From Rhodococcoides kyotonense (GTDB lineage Bacteria > Actinomycetota > Actinomycetes > Mycobacteriales > Mycobacteriaceae): a stretch of DNA of 64,000 nt. Below are positions 44,315-51,248 of this stretch, one piece after another. A program made the translations under genes and the position numbers. The stretch is taken from the NCBI RefSeq assembly GCF_900188125.1, contig NZ_FZOW01000002.1, positions 186,001 through 250,000 on the forward strand, written 5' to 3'. Below the pieces are notes generated by a model. The model was not told the DNA's origin. It did not search any database and worked only from the letters and a program-made list of their open reading frames with translations. Positions within the stretch are counted from its first letter, which is position 1, and every line of letters starts with the position of its first letter.

Positions 44315-45271
44315 TCAGGAAGCCTGCTTGTCCGCCTTTGCTGCCTCACGGGCGAGCGAGCGGTCGCGCATCTCCTCGAACTTGGTGGCCTGCTTCTCGA
44401 GGTCCTCGAGGAACGCTCCGAGTTCTTCGCGCTTGTTCTCGCCGCGGCCGGTGAAGTCCTCGCGCTCGAAAATCTTCCACTTGCGCAGCACGGGCCACAC
44501 GACCTCTTCGAGGTGCTGACGCAGGTCGTAGATTCCGTGCTTGGCCATGAGCACGCCGTTGCGTCGGAAGTTCGGCATCCCGGCGCCGGGCATCTGGAAG
44601 TTCATGACGATGTCGGCGATCGCGTCGAGCGTCTGGTCCGGTGCGATGTCGAGTGCTGCCGCGCTGATGTTGCGGTAGAAGATCATGTGCAGGTTCTCGT
44701 CGGCGGCGATGCGTTGCAGCATGCGGTCTGCGATGGGGTCGTCGCACACTTTGCCGGTGTTGCGGTGCGAGACACGCGTCGCGAGTTCCTGAAATGTCAC
44801 GTACGACACCGAATGCAGCAGACCTGTCTGCGATCCGGCGGGTGAGGCGAACCCGTTGGTCATGTGGATCATGCGGGCTTCTTCGAGTGCGACGGGATCG
44901 ACGCCGCGGGTCACGACCAAGTAGTCGCGCATGACGATGCCGTGGCGGTTCTCCTCGGCGGTCCAGCGGCCGACCCAGGTGCCCCAGGCGCCGTCCTGCG
45001 AGAAGTTCTCGGCGATCTCGCGGTGGTAGGACGGCAGGTTGTCCTCGGTGAGCAGGTTGGTGATCATCGCGGCTTTGGCGACCTCGGACAGTTGGCTCTG
45101 CTCCGGGTCGTAGTCGATGCCGCCGAGTGCGGCGAAGTTGCGGCCTTCGTCCCACGGCACGTAGTCGTGTGGATGCCACTCCCTGGCCATCGACAAGTGG
45201 CGGTTCACGTTGTCTTCCGCAACAGGAACCAGCTCTTGAAGCAGTTCCAGCTGTGTCAGATCCCTCGCCAT
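44315..45271 (-). CDS. desA: Acyl-ACP desaturase (DesA type)
   Basis: This 318-residue protein is a soluble di-iron acyl-ACP desaturase related to mycobacterial DesA1, which is needed for mycolic-acid synthesis. Iron-binding motifs are visible as ED-N-LPSYH (Glu76, His83), EENRHG (Glu107, His110), and the second pair with DENLH (Glu192, His195). A further Glu is expected in YVTFQELATRVSHRNT (about 162). The start ATG 45271 is chosen because ggaggcaa lies at the right distance; two upstream ATGs in frame are less supported. This is the last chromosomal gene before the integrated element. Confidence 0.93.
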   Translation of the reverse strand: MARDLTQLELLQELVPVAEDNVNRHLSMAREWHPHDYVPWDEGRNFAALGGIDYDPEQSQLSEVAKAAMITNLLTEDNLPSYHREIAENFSQDGAWGTWVGRWTAEENRHGIVMRDYLVVTRGVDPVALEEARMIHMTNGFASPAGSQTGLLHSVSYVTFQELATRVSHRNTGKVCDDPIADRMLQRIAADENLHMIFYRNISAAALDIAPDQTLDAIADIVMNFQMPGAGMPNFRRNGVLMAKHGIYDLRQHLEEVVWPVLRKWKIFEREDFTGRGENKREELGAFLEDLEKQATKFEEMRDRSLAREAAKADKQAS

Positions 45272-45653
45272 TACATTGCCTCCAGACATTGCGGATAACC
45301 GGACCCAGCCTACGGCACCGTAACTTCGCGTTGCGCTCGCGTCGAGCTGCATCGCGCGCCATGGTTACCGGCTGGTACTTCGGAGTTCTTCCCCCGTTGC
45401 AGATTCGTTCCCCGTTCTCGAACCGTTACCGAGTGTACGACTGCATAACGGAAAAATGCTGCACGTTCCCTGTCGATGTGCTGTGCGTTCCTCGCCGAAG
45501 TGTGCCCGATATGGGTATCTCGGGTCGCCGATCGCGACTCATTCGTCGCCTGATCGACGTGTAATCGTCATCCGTGACCGGCTCTGTGGCGCGACGACGC
45601 AGACGGAAATGCAGCGGTGCTGACGATTAACTGGATGTGCTCAGACGCACACG
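45272..45653. other. Gene-free stretch between desA and the integrated element
   Basis: About 380 bp without a convincing gene. It must hold the desA promoter. I see no clear operator, repeat or RNA structure. A spurious frame on the plus strand (to 45564) has no family-like sequence. Confidence 0.6.
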
Positions 45654-45700
45654 TGGTGCCCCCAGTAGGACTCGAACCTACGACCTGCGGATTAAAAGTC
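45654..45700 (-). repeat. attL: 47-bp copy of the tRNA-Lys 3' part
   Basis: These bases repeat 60575-60621 exactly. They span the CCA end, the T-arm and the 3' side of the anticodon arm of the tRNA, and identity stops inside the anticodon stem (TC-AGAA here, TC-CGTA in the intact gene). This copy alone cannot form a tRNA. Confidence 0.95.
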
Positions 45701-45793
45701 AGAACGAGTCCGTGACACCCGATGACGGTGAAACCCAGTGAGAGACAGTAGATGCTGGTCGGGGAGGGTGTGCGCTGACTGCTGGTGATGGTT

Positions 45794-45843
45794 GCTGACG
45801 TGGTCACACGGTTCCTCTGTGACCACTTTGTGGCCACGTCAGC
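45794..45843. promoter_or_regulatory. TGGTCAC-type inverted repeats near attL (candidate integrase arm sites)
   Basis: A 15-bp imperfect inverted repeat (GCTGACGTGG at 45794 with CCACGTCAGC at 45834) encloses a 9-bp one (GTGGTCACA at 45800 with TGTGACCAC at 45818). The heptamer TGGTCAC is the same as in the four interior modules and in the direct repeat inside the integrase gene (60499). It lies about 110 bp from the att core, a distance usual for arm-type sites. It also sits at the 3' end of the DUF2335 gene, so termination is an alternative. Confidence 0.5.
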
Positions 45844-45860
45844 GGACAGCTAGGCGCGGG

Positions 45861-46559
45861 CTAATCTTCGGTCGGCGAGGAATCCTTCTCCCCGTTTTCG
45901 TCCGCCTTCTTGCCTCCGCTATCGCGTGAGGGGTTGTGTCCGTCCGAGACCGTGCGCACAAGAGTCGAGGCTATTTGAGCAAGCGGCACCGCGAATCCGA
46001 CTGCAGCCCAGGGGGTGAGGAACATGCCCGCAAACGCGAGGGCTGAAACAAGTGCCGACACCGCGGTAGCCAAGTACTGACCACGCTTCAAAGAGTCTCG
46101 GTCCGCCTCGGCAACGGTGACCTCTACTCTTACTTGGCCGTCTACTGCAGCGCGAATGGTCCCTTGCCGTGCCTCACGGATGCCTACCCCGCGTTCCGCC
46201 ATCGAGAGCACACGATCGGCTGCGCCAGGAAGAACACGCTCATAAGCAGCGAGCGCAGCTGGAGGCGGTAACGGAGCCTTCCAGCGCTGCTGAAGTCGGA
46301 TCTGCTCCGATACCTCAGATTCGGTCAACTCACCTTCGAGAATGTCATCGACGACGTCGACAACATTCTCTTCGTCGACTAGCGGATCCTCGTGCCGCTG
46401 ACTACTTTGGTTGCCTTCTTGACTATCGACTCTGCCGAGGTTTCCTGCCGGCGTTGGGCCGTTAACATCCGTCTCGGCTGAATAGCCATCGTGTCCACGC
46501 CCCGCGCCCGGGCGCGTCGAATCGCTGCCGTGGTGCTGGTGGTCCGCTTCATCACTCAA
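45861..46559 (-). CDS. DUF2335 membrane protein
   Basis: This 232-residue protein has a hydrophilic, acidic N-terminal half and two hydrophobic segments near the C-terminus (residues about 165-205, ATAVSALVSALAFAGMFLT and WAAVGFAVPLAQIASTLV). The segment QQRWKAPLPPPAALAAYERVLPGAADRVLSMAE is the hallmark of the DUF2335 family of predicted membrane proteins. Such genes occur often in phages and mobile elements. The start is TTG 46559 after agaggtag. It may act in superinfection control or host defence, but this is only inferred from its position at the element's edge, away from the structural genes. Confidence 0.8.
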   Translation of the reverse strand: MSDEADHQHHGSDSTRPGAGRGHDGYSAETDVNGPTPAGNLGRVDSQEGNQSSQRHEDPLVDEENVVDVVDDILEGELTESEVSEQIRLQQRWKAPLPPPAALAAYERVLPGAADRVLSMAERGVGIREARQGTIRAAVDGQVRVEVTVAEADRDSLKRGQYLATAVSALVSALAFAGMFLTPWAAVGFAVPLAQIASTLVRTVSDGHNPSRDSGGKKADENGEKDSSPTED

Positions 46560-46651
46560 AGCTACCTCTTTCTGGTCTCGGGGTATATGGATCAGTGGTT
46601 GTCTACATCACACGAACGTTTTTGTCGGTGGTTCTGTATACCGTTTTCTGC

Positions 46652-46834
46652 ATGGGGATGCGGAGAGAGATTAGACGAACCAACGTGCCTTGCATTCAGT
46701 GCGGTGAGCCGCTCTGGCGCTACTACAACACCATCTCCGGATGGAACTTCACGGCCGAACCACGACCGAGCAACTTTGAATGCAGGTCAGGGAACGGATG
46801 TCTCGGCCGCGTACAACCTGACGACGTGAAGTGA
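46652..46834 (+). CDS. Small zinc-ribbon-like protein, 60 aa
   Basis: The sequence contains PCIQCGEPLW (CxxC) and FECRSGNGCLG (CxxxxxC), which can form a four-cysteine metal knuckle. The TGA stop overlaps the GTG start of the next HTH gene (GTGA), a good sign that this cistron is real and coupled. The start could be ATG 46652, ATG 46658 or an earlier codon; no ribosome binding site is clear. No family is recognised. Confidence 0.55.
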   Translation: MGMRREIRRTNVPCIQCGEPLWRYYNTISGWNFTAEPRPSNFECRSGNGCLGRVQPDDVK

Positions 46835-47262
46835 CAGCCAATCCCTCGCTGATGGGGATCGGTGAGCTTGCGAGCATTCTCGGTGTCTCGGCCGGAACGA
46901 TCCGCAACAACCGGAACACTCACCCTCTGTACTCGAAGGCGCTGAAGATGGGCGGCAGTACCAGTCGGCTGAAGTGGCGCCGAGCCGATGTCGCGGCTTA
47001 CCTCGGGGTGGATGAGCTGCCGTCCGAGCCGGTAACGATCGAGCGGAGCGTCGGCCTAGCACGCGCAGAACTTGACATGAAGATGCGTGAGAGTGAAGTG
47101 GCGGCGGCCATAAGTGAGATCCGCGCGATTCTGCGGAGACTCGAATCGGGCGTCCTTCACACCGACGTTTCTGCTGGTCGGGCCAAGGATCCGGCTGGGT
47201 TGACGCTCGGTTCTCGTCGACGATTGCAGCGGCGGATGCCGGGGCAGACGAAACGTCGATGA
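46831..47262 (+). CDS. Helix-turn-helix protein with C-terminal coiled coil
   Basis: The N-terminal 60 residues resemble a MerR/excisionase-type winged helix (LMGIGELASILGVSAGTIRNN, then LKWRRADVAAYLGV). The middle (ARAELDMKMRESEVAAAISEIRAILRRLESG) is a probable coiled coil, and the tail is basic. Total length is 143 residues. It could be a directionality factor or a regulator of the element. It is co-translated with the zinc-ribbon-like ORF, the only plus-strand pair in this part of the element. The last base of its stop codon is the first base of a 72-bp module. Confidence 0.7.
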   Translation: MTANPSLMGIGELASILGVSAGTIRNNRNTHPLYSKALKMGGSTSRLKWRRADVAAYLGVDELPSEPVTIERSVGLARAELDMKMRESEVAAAISEIRAILRRLESGVLHTDVSAGRAKDPAGLTLGSRRRLQRRMPGQTKRR

Positions 47263-47333
47263 CTTGCGGATCAGACATCCGATTCAGGTGGTGTTTCAGC
47301 AGGTGAGGGCTGCAGTGGTCACGCGATGGTCAC
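47262..47333 (+). repeat. 72-bp bipartite module, copy 1
   Basis: The copy has TGCGGAT at 47265, six variable bases, TCCGAT, GCAGGT at 47299, and GTGGTCAC-gcga-TGGTCAC at 47315-47333. The two halves are 50 bp apart, as in the other copies. It begins at the stop codon of the HTH gene and precedes a strong terminator. Confidence 0.9.
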
Positions 47334-47345
47334 TGAGCTGCAACG

Positions 47346-47386
47346 AGTTTCGGCCCCACCCGATGCGCGAGGGTGGGGCCGAAACT
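47346..47386. terminator. Bidirectional terminator between the HTH gene and the 47433 ORF
   Basis: A perfect 16-bp stem (47346-47361 with 47371-47386) with AGTTTCGG and CCGAAACT at the base and a 9-nt loop separates two convergent transcription units of the element. Confidence 0.88.
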
Positions 47387-47432
47387 GTTGGTGCTCCCAG
47401 GAGAAGAAACCAACCTCTACATTAGTCGAGGT

Positions 47433-47708
47433 TTAGTACGCCGCGCCCGGAACAGTCGGTGGCAACGCCGGATAGCCAGGATGATCACCGGTCACCGACG
47501 GCGCCGGAATCAGATTCCACGCCGCACCGAGCAGCTCAGACGGCGTGCGGACGCCGGACTGTCCGGGGCCTGTCGGAGTGAGCAGGTAGCTGTAGTTCGC
47601 AAGATCGGACAGCGCCGACGTCGTCTCCGGATCGGCGGTGAACTCCAGGTCGTCGGCGCCTTCCAACCATCGAGTCGGATCGGTCCGCGAAATCACTTTC
47701 CATGTCAT
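47433..47708 (-). CDS. Small hypothetical protein, 91 aa
   Basis: The sequence starts MTWKVISRTDPTRWLEGADD and is rich in Pro, Thr and Asp towards the C-terminus. No domain, signal or membrane segment is seen. Its ATG overlaps the TGA of the large upstream gene (ATGA), which argues that it is a real, coupled cistron and the last one of its block. Its function may be linked to the capsid/zincin fusion encoded upstream; an immunity or chaperone role is pure speculation. Confidence 0.65.
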   Translation of the reverse strand: MTWKVISRTDPTRWLEGADDLEFTADPETTSALSDLANYSYLLTPTGPGQSGVRTPSELLGAAWNLIPAPSVTGDHPGYPALPPTVPGAAY

Positions 47709-49900
47709 AACAGCGCCATCACTCCAATCACGAATTCCTGTAGCTGGTTGGACTTGTCGAACTCCCCACCCAGTGAGCTCCGGCCGAACGTGTCCTGCAA
47801 ACCTACCTGGAACGCCTCAGCGGCTTCCTTCGCCGGATCGGACTGCGAGTCCTTCGCGTACGACTTGCCCGCGTAGATATTCTCCCACTGATCGGCGTAC
47901 CCGACCTCCCCTTCCAAGCCAGGCTGATTCGGATAGATCTGCGTCAGCGGCTCCAGCGTTCCATTCTTCGTCGACCGCGACCGGACGAGCGCGTATTCGA
48001 GGTGGGTCAGGCCGGGGATCATCTTCTCCATGCGGTGCCCGAGTTCGTGCGCCATCACCTCATCCGGGTACGAGTCGAACGCGCCTCGATAGCCAGGCAG
48101 ATAATCCTTGCTCGGCGCGGCGATGTAGTCGTGCGTCCCGTGGTAGAACGCGCGGTCAGCCGACCCGACGTTGAGTTGATTCGCTGACGTCACCCGCAAC
48201 CAGTCCGACGGGAACAGCGTCTCAGCTCGACGGAGCGCTGCGATTCCGTCGGAGGTGCCCGGTTCCGCCAGGTCCAGCGAGGACAGTCGCGCGGACTGCT
48301 GGACGCCGCCGAAGTCGCGGACCTCGGCGAGGGTCTCGCGGATGATCGCCGACTCGCGGACAGCGATCTTCTTCACCAGCCGCGACGTGGTCAGGTAGTC
48401 CGCGGTGGCGAGATCCTTCCTCAGCGCTACCAGTTCGACGTCGTTCGCCATCACCTTGAACGCGTCGTCGCGGATCGCCTTGCCGACCGCGAGGGTGGAG
48501 TCCAGGTGTCGTGCGAGCTTCTCGGGGACGAGCTTCGCGCCGTTGCTGTCGCGCGGGTAGCGGAGCGTCGTGTCGAGCCACCCCATCCGATCCTTCGGCA
48601 TCGTCGTCTGAGCCTCGGAAATGAGTTCCCGAGTCTGATCGGAAAGGCGTTGCGCTGGTTCGGGTTTCGCCTCAGGTCTCGGCTTGGCTGCTGGTTTCGG
48701 TTTCGGTGTGACAGCAGGCTTCGGCGTCGGGGGTTTCGGCTTCGGCTTGGGCAACGGAGGCAAGATGCCATCCGGGTCGACGTCGCCGATGGTGTAACCG
48801 AGATCGATGCGCTCCCGCTTCGGCCGGCGCTTCAAATTGTGCTGCTCGATGTGGTCCTTGATCGCCTTCTGCTGCGCTCTCAGTTTCTCGGTGGCGGCTC
48901 GCTTCGCTGCCGGGGTTACCGCGGTCGCCTGCTTCCGCTTCGTGTCGCGGATCGCGCGTTCCATGGCCCGCTGCCGCTGAGTCGCCTCGTACCCCTCCGG
49001 GTCGGGCTCGGTGGTGAACGTGCGTGACGCACCGGGAATGAACGCCGAGACAGCGTGCGTGCAGTTCGGATGCTGAAACCCTTGCGCGCGAGCATCTTCC
49101 AGCGTTGCCTTGATCTTCACGTCGACGGTGCCAGGGCCTGCAGCGTTCTTCCTCGTGACCGTGCCTTCCTCCCCGTCGAGGCTCAGCACCTGCCCCTCGT
49201 ACGGCTGGCACTGCGGCGCCGGATTGCGATGCGAGGACACGACGAGAAGCGTCTGCCCGCGCTCCTTCATCCGATCGGTGTGCGAGTCGATGAGTTGCTG
49301 ATTCACGACCGTCCGCGACTTCATCTCCATGTACGTCGCCAGCGTCCAATTCCGTCCTGCCTTGTCTCGGAACCCAGTGATGCCGCGGGCAGTGAGAACG
49401 TCGAGGGCCTGCTGGACGGCGTCGACCCGGAGACCACCAGGGTTCGCGTTGTGCCGCGCTTCGACATTCATCTTCACCTTGACGTACAAATTGTCCGACG
49501 CCGTCGTGATCTTCGCTGTCACGTCGGCGACCTCACCCATCTCGAACCGGGCACGCTTCGCAACGCTCGGCGGCAAATCCTCATGCCGTGGTCCGCCCGC
49601 GCGGGGAGCGACAGCGTTGTCGTCGAGATCCTCGTCAGCGCTTCGACGGCCGAGCTTCGCCGCGCCGGTGACCGCGTGTCCCATCGCCTGCACACCGGTG
49701 TCCTGGAGCTGGCGTTGCATCGCGCGAGCTTCGTTGCGGAACTTGAGTTGCTCCGTTTGTTGCCGTCGCGCCCAGTCCTCTCTGTCGACGTCGACTGCGA
49801 GGTGGTCGGCCATCTTCGCGAGCAGCGCGAGCTCGGCTGTCTCGTACACGGCCGCGACACCGTTGGCGATGTCGCGGCCGTCGCTCGGATCGAGCGCCAC
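47705..49900 (-). CDS. Phage minor-capsid-like protein fused to a HELGH metallopeptidase-like domain
   Basis: The first 320 residues look like a phage minor head protein (phage_min_cap2/Mu gpF-type): TYMEMKSRTVVNQQLIDSHTDRMKERG, then VVSSHRNPAPQCQPYEGQVLSL and HPNCTHAVSAFIPG, including the cysteine and histidine pairs of that family. A helical basic stretch and a Pro/Lys linker (PKPKPKPPTPKPAVTPKPKP, about 395-430) follow. The C-terminal 200 residues contain VMAHELGHRMEKM (His618, Glu619, His622), the zincin-type zinc motif, and a possible third ligand further on. Minor head proteins with C-terminal toxin or enzyme domains are known in Gram-positive phages, so this domain may travel with the particle. 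The start GTG 49900 has a good aggag site. Confidence is high for the architecture, lower for activity. Confidence 0.78.
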   Translation of the reverse strand: MALDPSDGRDIANGVAAVYETAELALLAKMADHLAVDVDREDWARRQQTEQLKFRNEARAMQRQLQDTGVQAMGHAVTGAAKLGRRSADEDLDDNAVAPRAGGPRHEDLPPSVAKRARFEMGEVADVTAKITTASDNLYVKVKMNVEARHNANPGGLRVDAVQQALDVLTARGITGFRDKAGRNWTLATYMEMKSRTVVNQQLIDSHTDRMKERGQTLLVVSSHRNPAPQCQPYEGQVLSLDGEEGTVTRKNAAGPGTVDVKIKATLEDARAQGFQHPNCTHAVSAFIPGASRTFTTEPDPEGYEATQRQRAMERAIRDTKRKQATAVTPAAKRAATEKLRAQQKAIKDHIEQHNLKRRPKRERIDLGYTIGDVDPDGILPPLPKPKPKPPTPKPAVTPKPKPAAKPRPEAKPEPAQRLSDQTRELISEAQTTMPKDRMGWLDTTLRYPRDSNGAKLVPEKLARHLDSTLAVGKAIRDDAFKVMANDVELVALRKDLATADYLTTSRLVKKIAVRESAIIRETLAEVRDFGGVQQSARLSSLDLAEPGTSDGIAALRRAETLFPSDWLRVTSANQLNVGSADRAFYHGTHDYIAAPSKDYLPGYRGAFDSYPDEVMAHELGHRMEKMIPGLTHLEYALVRSRSTKNGTLEPLTQIYPNQPGLEGEVGYADQWENIYAGKSYAKDSQSDPAKEAAEAFQVGLQDTFGRSSLGGEFDKSNQLQEFVIGVMALL

Positions 49901-49921
49901 TGAGTCTCCTGGAGGGTTGGA

Positions 49922-49993
49922 ACCTGCGGATCAAGGATCCGATTCGGGTGGTGTTTCAGCTGGTAGCGAGCTGCGTGGTCACAGGATGGTCAC
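49922..49993 (+). repeat. 72-bp bipartite module, copy 2
   Basis: TGCGGAT at 49925, six variable bases, TCCGAT, GCTGGT at 49959, and GTGGTCAC-agga-TGGTCAC at 49975-49993. Copy 2 is the closest to copy 1 (about 80 percent identical over its length). Its right half lies inside the 3' end of the next minus-strand gene and encodes its tail residues DHPVTT. Confidence 0.9.
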
Positions 49994-50603
49994 TGTGCGT
50001 CTCGTAGCTGGCCTCAAACTTCGCCTGCCGCTCGCGTTCCGCTCTCTCCTCGCGTGCAGTCTGCTCGGCATGACCCGTGTGAGTGGCGGCGTCGTGCAAT
50101 CCGTGTGGGCGCGGAAGGGCCTGCCCGGATGCCTCCTTGAACGCGGCCTGAGCGAACGTGTGGCCGTCCTCGTCGACGTAGCTGGAGAAGTCGAATTCCC
50201 AGCGGAGGTCCTGACGCAGCTCGACACCCAGCTCGACCGCTTGTGCGCCGAGACTGGCGTGCGCGGCCCACATCTTCCGCACCTCCACCTGGAACGCGCG
50301 GGTGGCGTCGACGAGTGCCGCGTACGCCTCCCTCGCTGGCGCTGTGCCGTTGGTGTAGAACTCGTCCCGCTCGGCGTAGGCATCGACGACGGCCTGACGG
50401 CGTGCCCGCTCGTTGTCCTCCCGCTCCCGGTGCTCGGCGCCACGGCGACGGAGCTGCAGGAAACTGAGGCGGCTCCTCGCTTCGCTGACCGACTCGGCTG
50501 TGACCGTGTCGTCACCCTTCGTCACGGCCTGTTCGAGGGCGTCGATTGCGGCCTGCGCCTCGCGGATCTCGCCGTCTACCTGACTCACTGTTGCGTCAGC
50601 CAT
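49956..50603 (-). CDS. Coiled-coil protein, 215 aa, possible phage structural/scaffold protein
   Basis: The first 80 residues (GEIREAQAAIDALEQAVTKGDD ... LSFLQLRRRGAEHREREDNERARR) are strongly helical, with coiled-coil features. The middle is mixed (RWEFDFSSYVDEDGHTFAQAAF), and the end is again charged and helical. This could fit a scaffold or head-tail adaptor, but no family is recognised. The last eleven codons lie over module copy 2, so the C-terminus (DHPVTTQLATS) is dictated by the repeat. The start overlaps the upstream cistron by 8 bp. It is the last gene of a three-gene coupled block. Confidence 0.65.
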   Translation of the reverse strand: MADATVSQVDGEIREAQAAIDALEQAVTKGDDTVTAESVSEARSRLSFLQLRRRGAEHREREDNERARRQAVVDAYAERDEFYTNGTAPAREAYAALVDATRAFQVEVRKMWAAHASLGAQAVELGVELRQDLRWEFDFSSYVDEDGHTFAQAAFKEASGQALPRPHGLHDAATHTGHAEQTAREERAERERQAKFEASYETHSDHPVTTQLATS

Positions 50604-50793
50604 TGTTGTTGTCTCTCTTCCTGTTTGCGATGCGGTGCATCTTCTCGACCATGCGGCTCGTCGCGTCGTGGAAGCTCGTCGGAGGTTCCGGGTGAGCGGC
50701 CTTCGCGGCCGCCTGGTCCTCGCTGGCGTCCTGCTCGATCTGCGCGTGCTGCTTCTCGTAGTGCGCTGCGATGCTCTCGCCGAGGCCGCTCAT
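50596..50793 (-). CDS. Small hydrophilic protein, 65 aa
   Basis: The sequence MSGLGESIAAHYEKQHAQIE is followed by an acidic and a basic stretch that ends RKRDNNNG. Both ends overlap neighbouring cistrons: its ATG shares bases with the TGA of the upstream ORF, and its last bases overlap the start of the next gene. That double overlap supports a real gene. A much longer frame through 51111 is a shadow. The function is unknown. Confidence 0.62.
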   Translation of the reverse strand: MSGLGESIAAHYEKQHAQIEQDASEDQAAAKAAHPEPPTSFHDATSRMVEKMHRIANRKRDNNNG

Positions 50794-51077
50794 TCGATGC
50801 GGCCGGCGTCGTAGGCGTCCTGCAGTTCGGCGTCGACGCAGTGGAGTCGCTGCTGCGCGGACCACTCGGGCCGCTCTCCGTCCGGGGTGGGCACTGTCGA
50901 GGGTGTGCCGTCCTCGCCGACGACGAGCGTCACCCCGATGGTGGGGAGTGTGGAGCCGTCTCTGAAGTGGTAGACGCCGTCGTTGTCGACGTATCCGAGG
51001 CGGCTGTAGTTCCGCGAGTCCGGGTCGCTGCTGTCGGCGCTGGTTGTGATGCGGCGAACGTTCTGGGTTGTCGTCAT
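50790..51077 (-). CDS. Small hypothetical protein, 95 aa
   Basis: This is the first cistron of the three-gene block between module copies 2 and 3. It has SRLGYVDNDGVYHFRDGSTLP and IGVTLVVGEDGTPSTVPTPDG, which suggests a small beta-rich fold. The start ATG 51077 follows aggag by ten bases. No family is recognised. Position in the block suggests a role in the same particle or process as the coiled-coil protein. Confidence 0.65.
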   Translation of the reverse strand: MTTTQNVRRITTSADSSDPDSRNYSRLGYVDNDGVYHFRDGSTLPTIGVTLVVGEDGTPSTVPTPDGERPEWSAQQRLHCVDAELQDAYDAGRIE

Positions 51078-51163
51078 GTGGTTCGATCTCCTGTAATCGC
51101 TTGTGCTGCAATTGATTTCATTCTACCAGTGTGGTAGCGGAATCTCGAGTGTCTAGCCGGGTC

Positions 51164-51243
51164 GTTCTTCGACCTGCGGATTGAGAGTCCGATGCGGGTC
51201 GCTTGCCCGCAGGTCGAAGAACATGTGGTCACGCAGTGGTCAC
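51164..51243 (+). repeat. 72-bp bipartite module, copy 3, inside a larger inverted repeat
   Basis: The module (51172-51243) has TGCGGAT at 51175, TGAGAG, TCCGAT, GCAGGT at 51209, and GTGGTCAC-gcag-TGGTCAC at 51225-51243. In this copy the outer boxes are extended to a perfect 16-bp inverted repeat (51164-51179 with 51207-51222, arm GTTCTTCGACCTGCGG). Its spacer TTGAGAG is closest to the tRNA-Lys loop TTAAAAG. It lies just past the stop of the tape-measure gene, where the stem could also terminate transcription. Confidence 0.9.
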
Positions 51244-51248
51244 TTCCG

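Noticed and set aside
45568..45837. Minus-strand ORF across attL containing NPQVVGSSPTGGT
   Set aside because: That phrase is the well-known false translation of a tRNA sequence; here it comes from the att copy.
49956..51111. 171-codon minus-strand frame ending at 50596 as one protein
   Set aside because: Only its last 65 codons look coding; the first part is a shadow of the 95-aa ORF in another frame.
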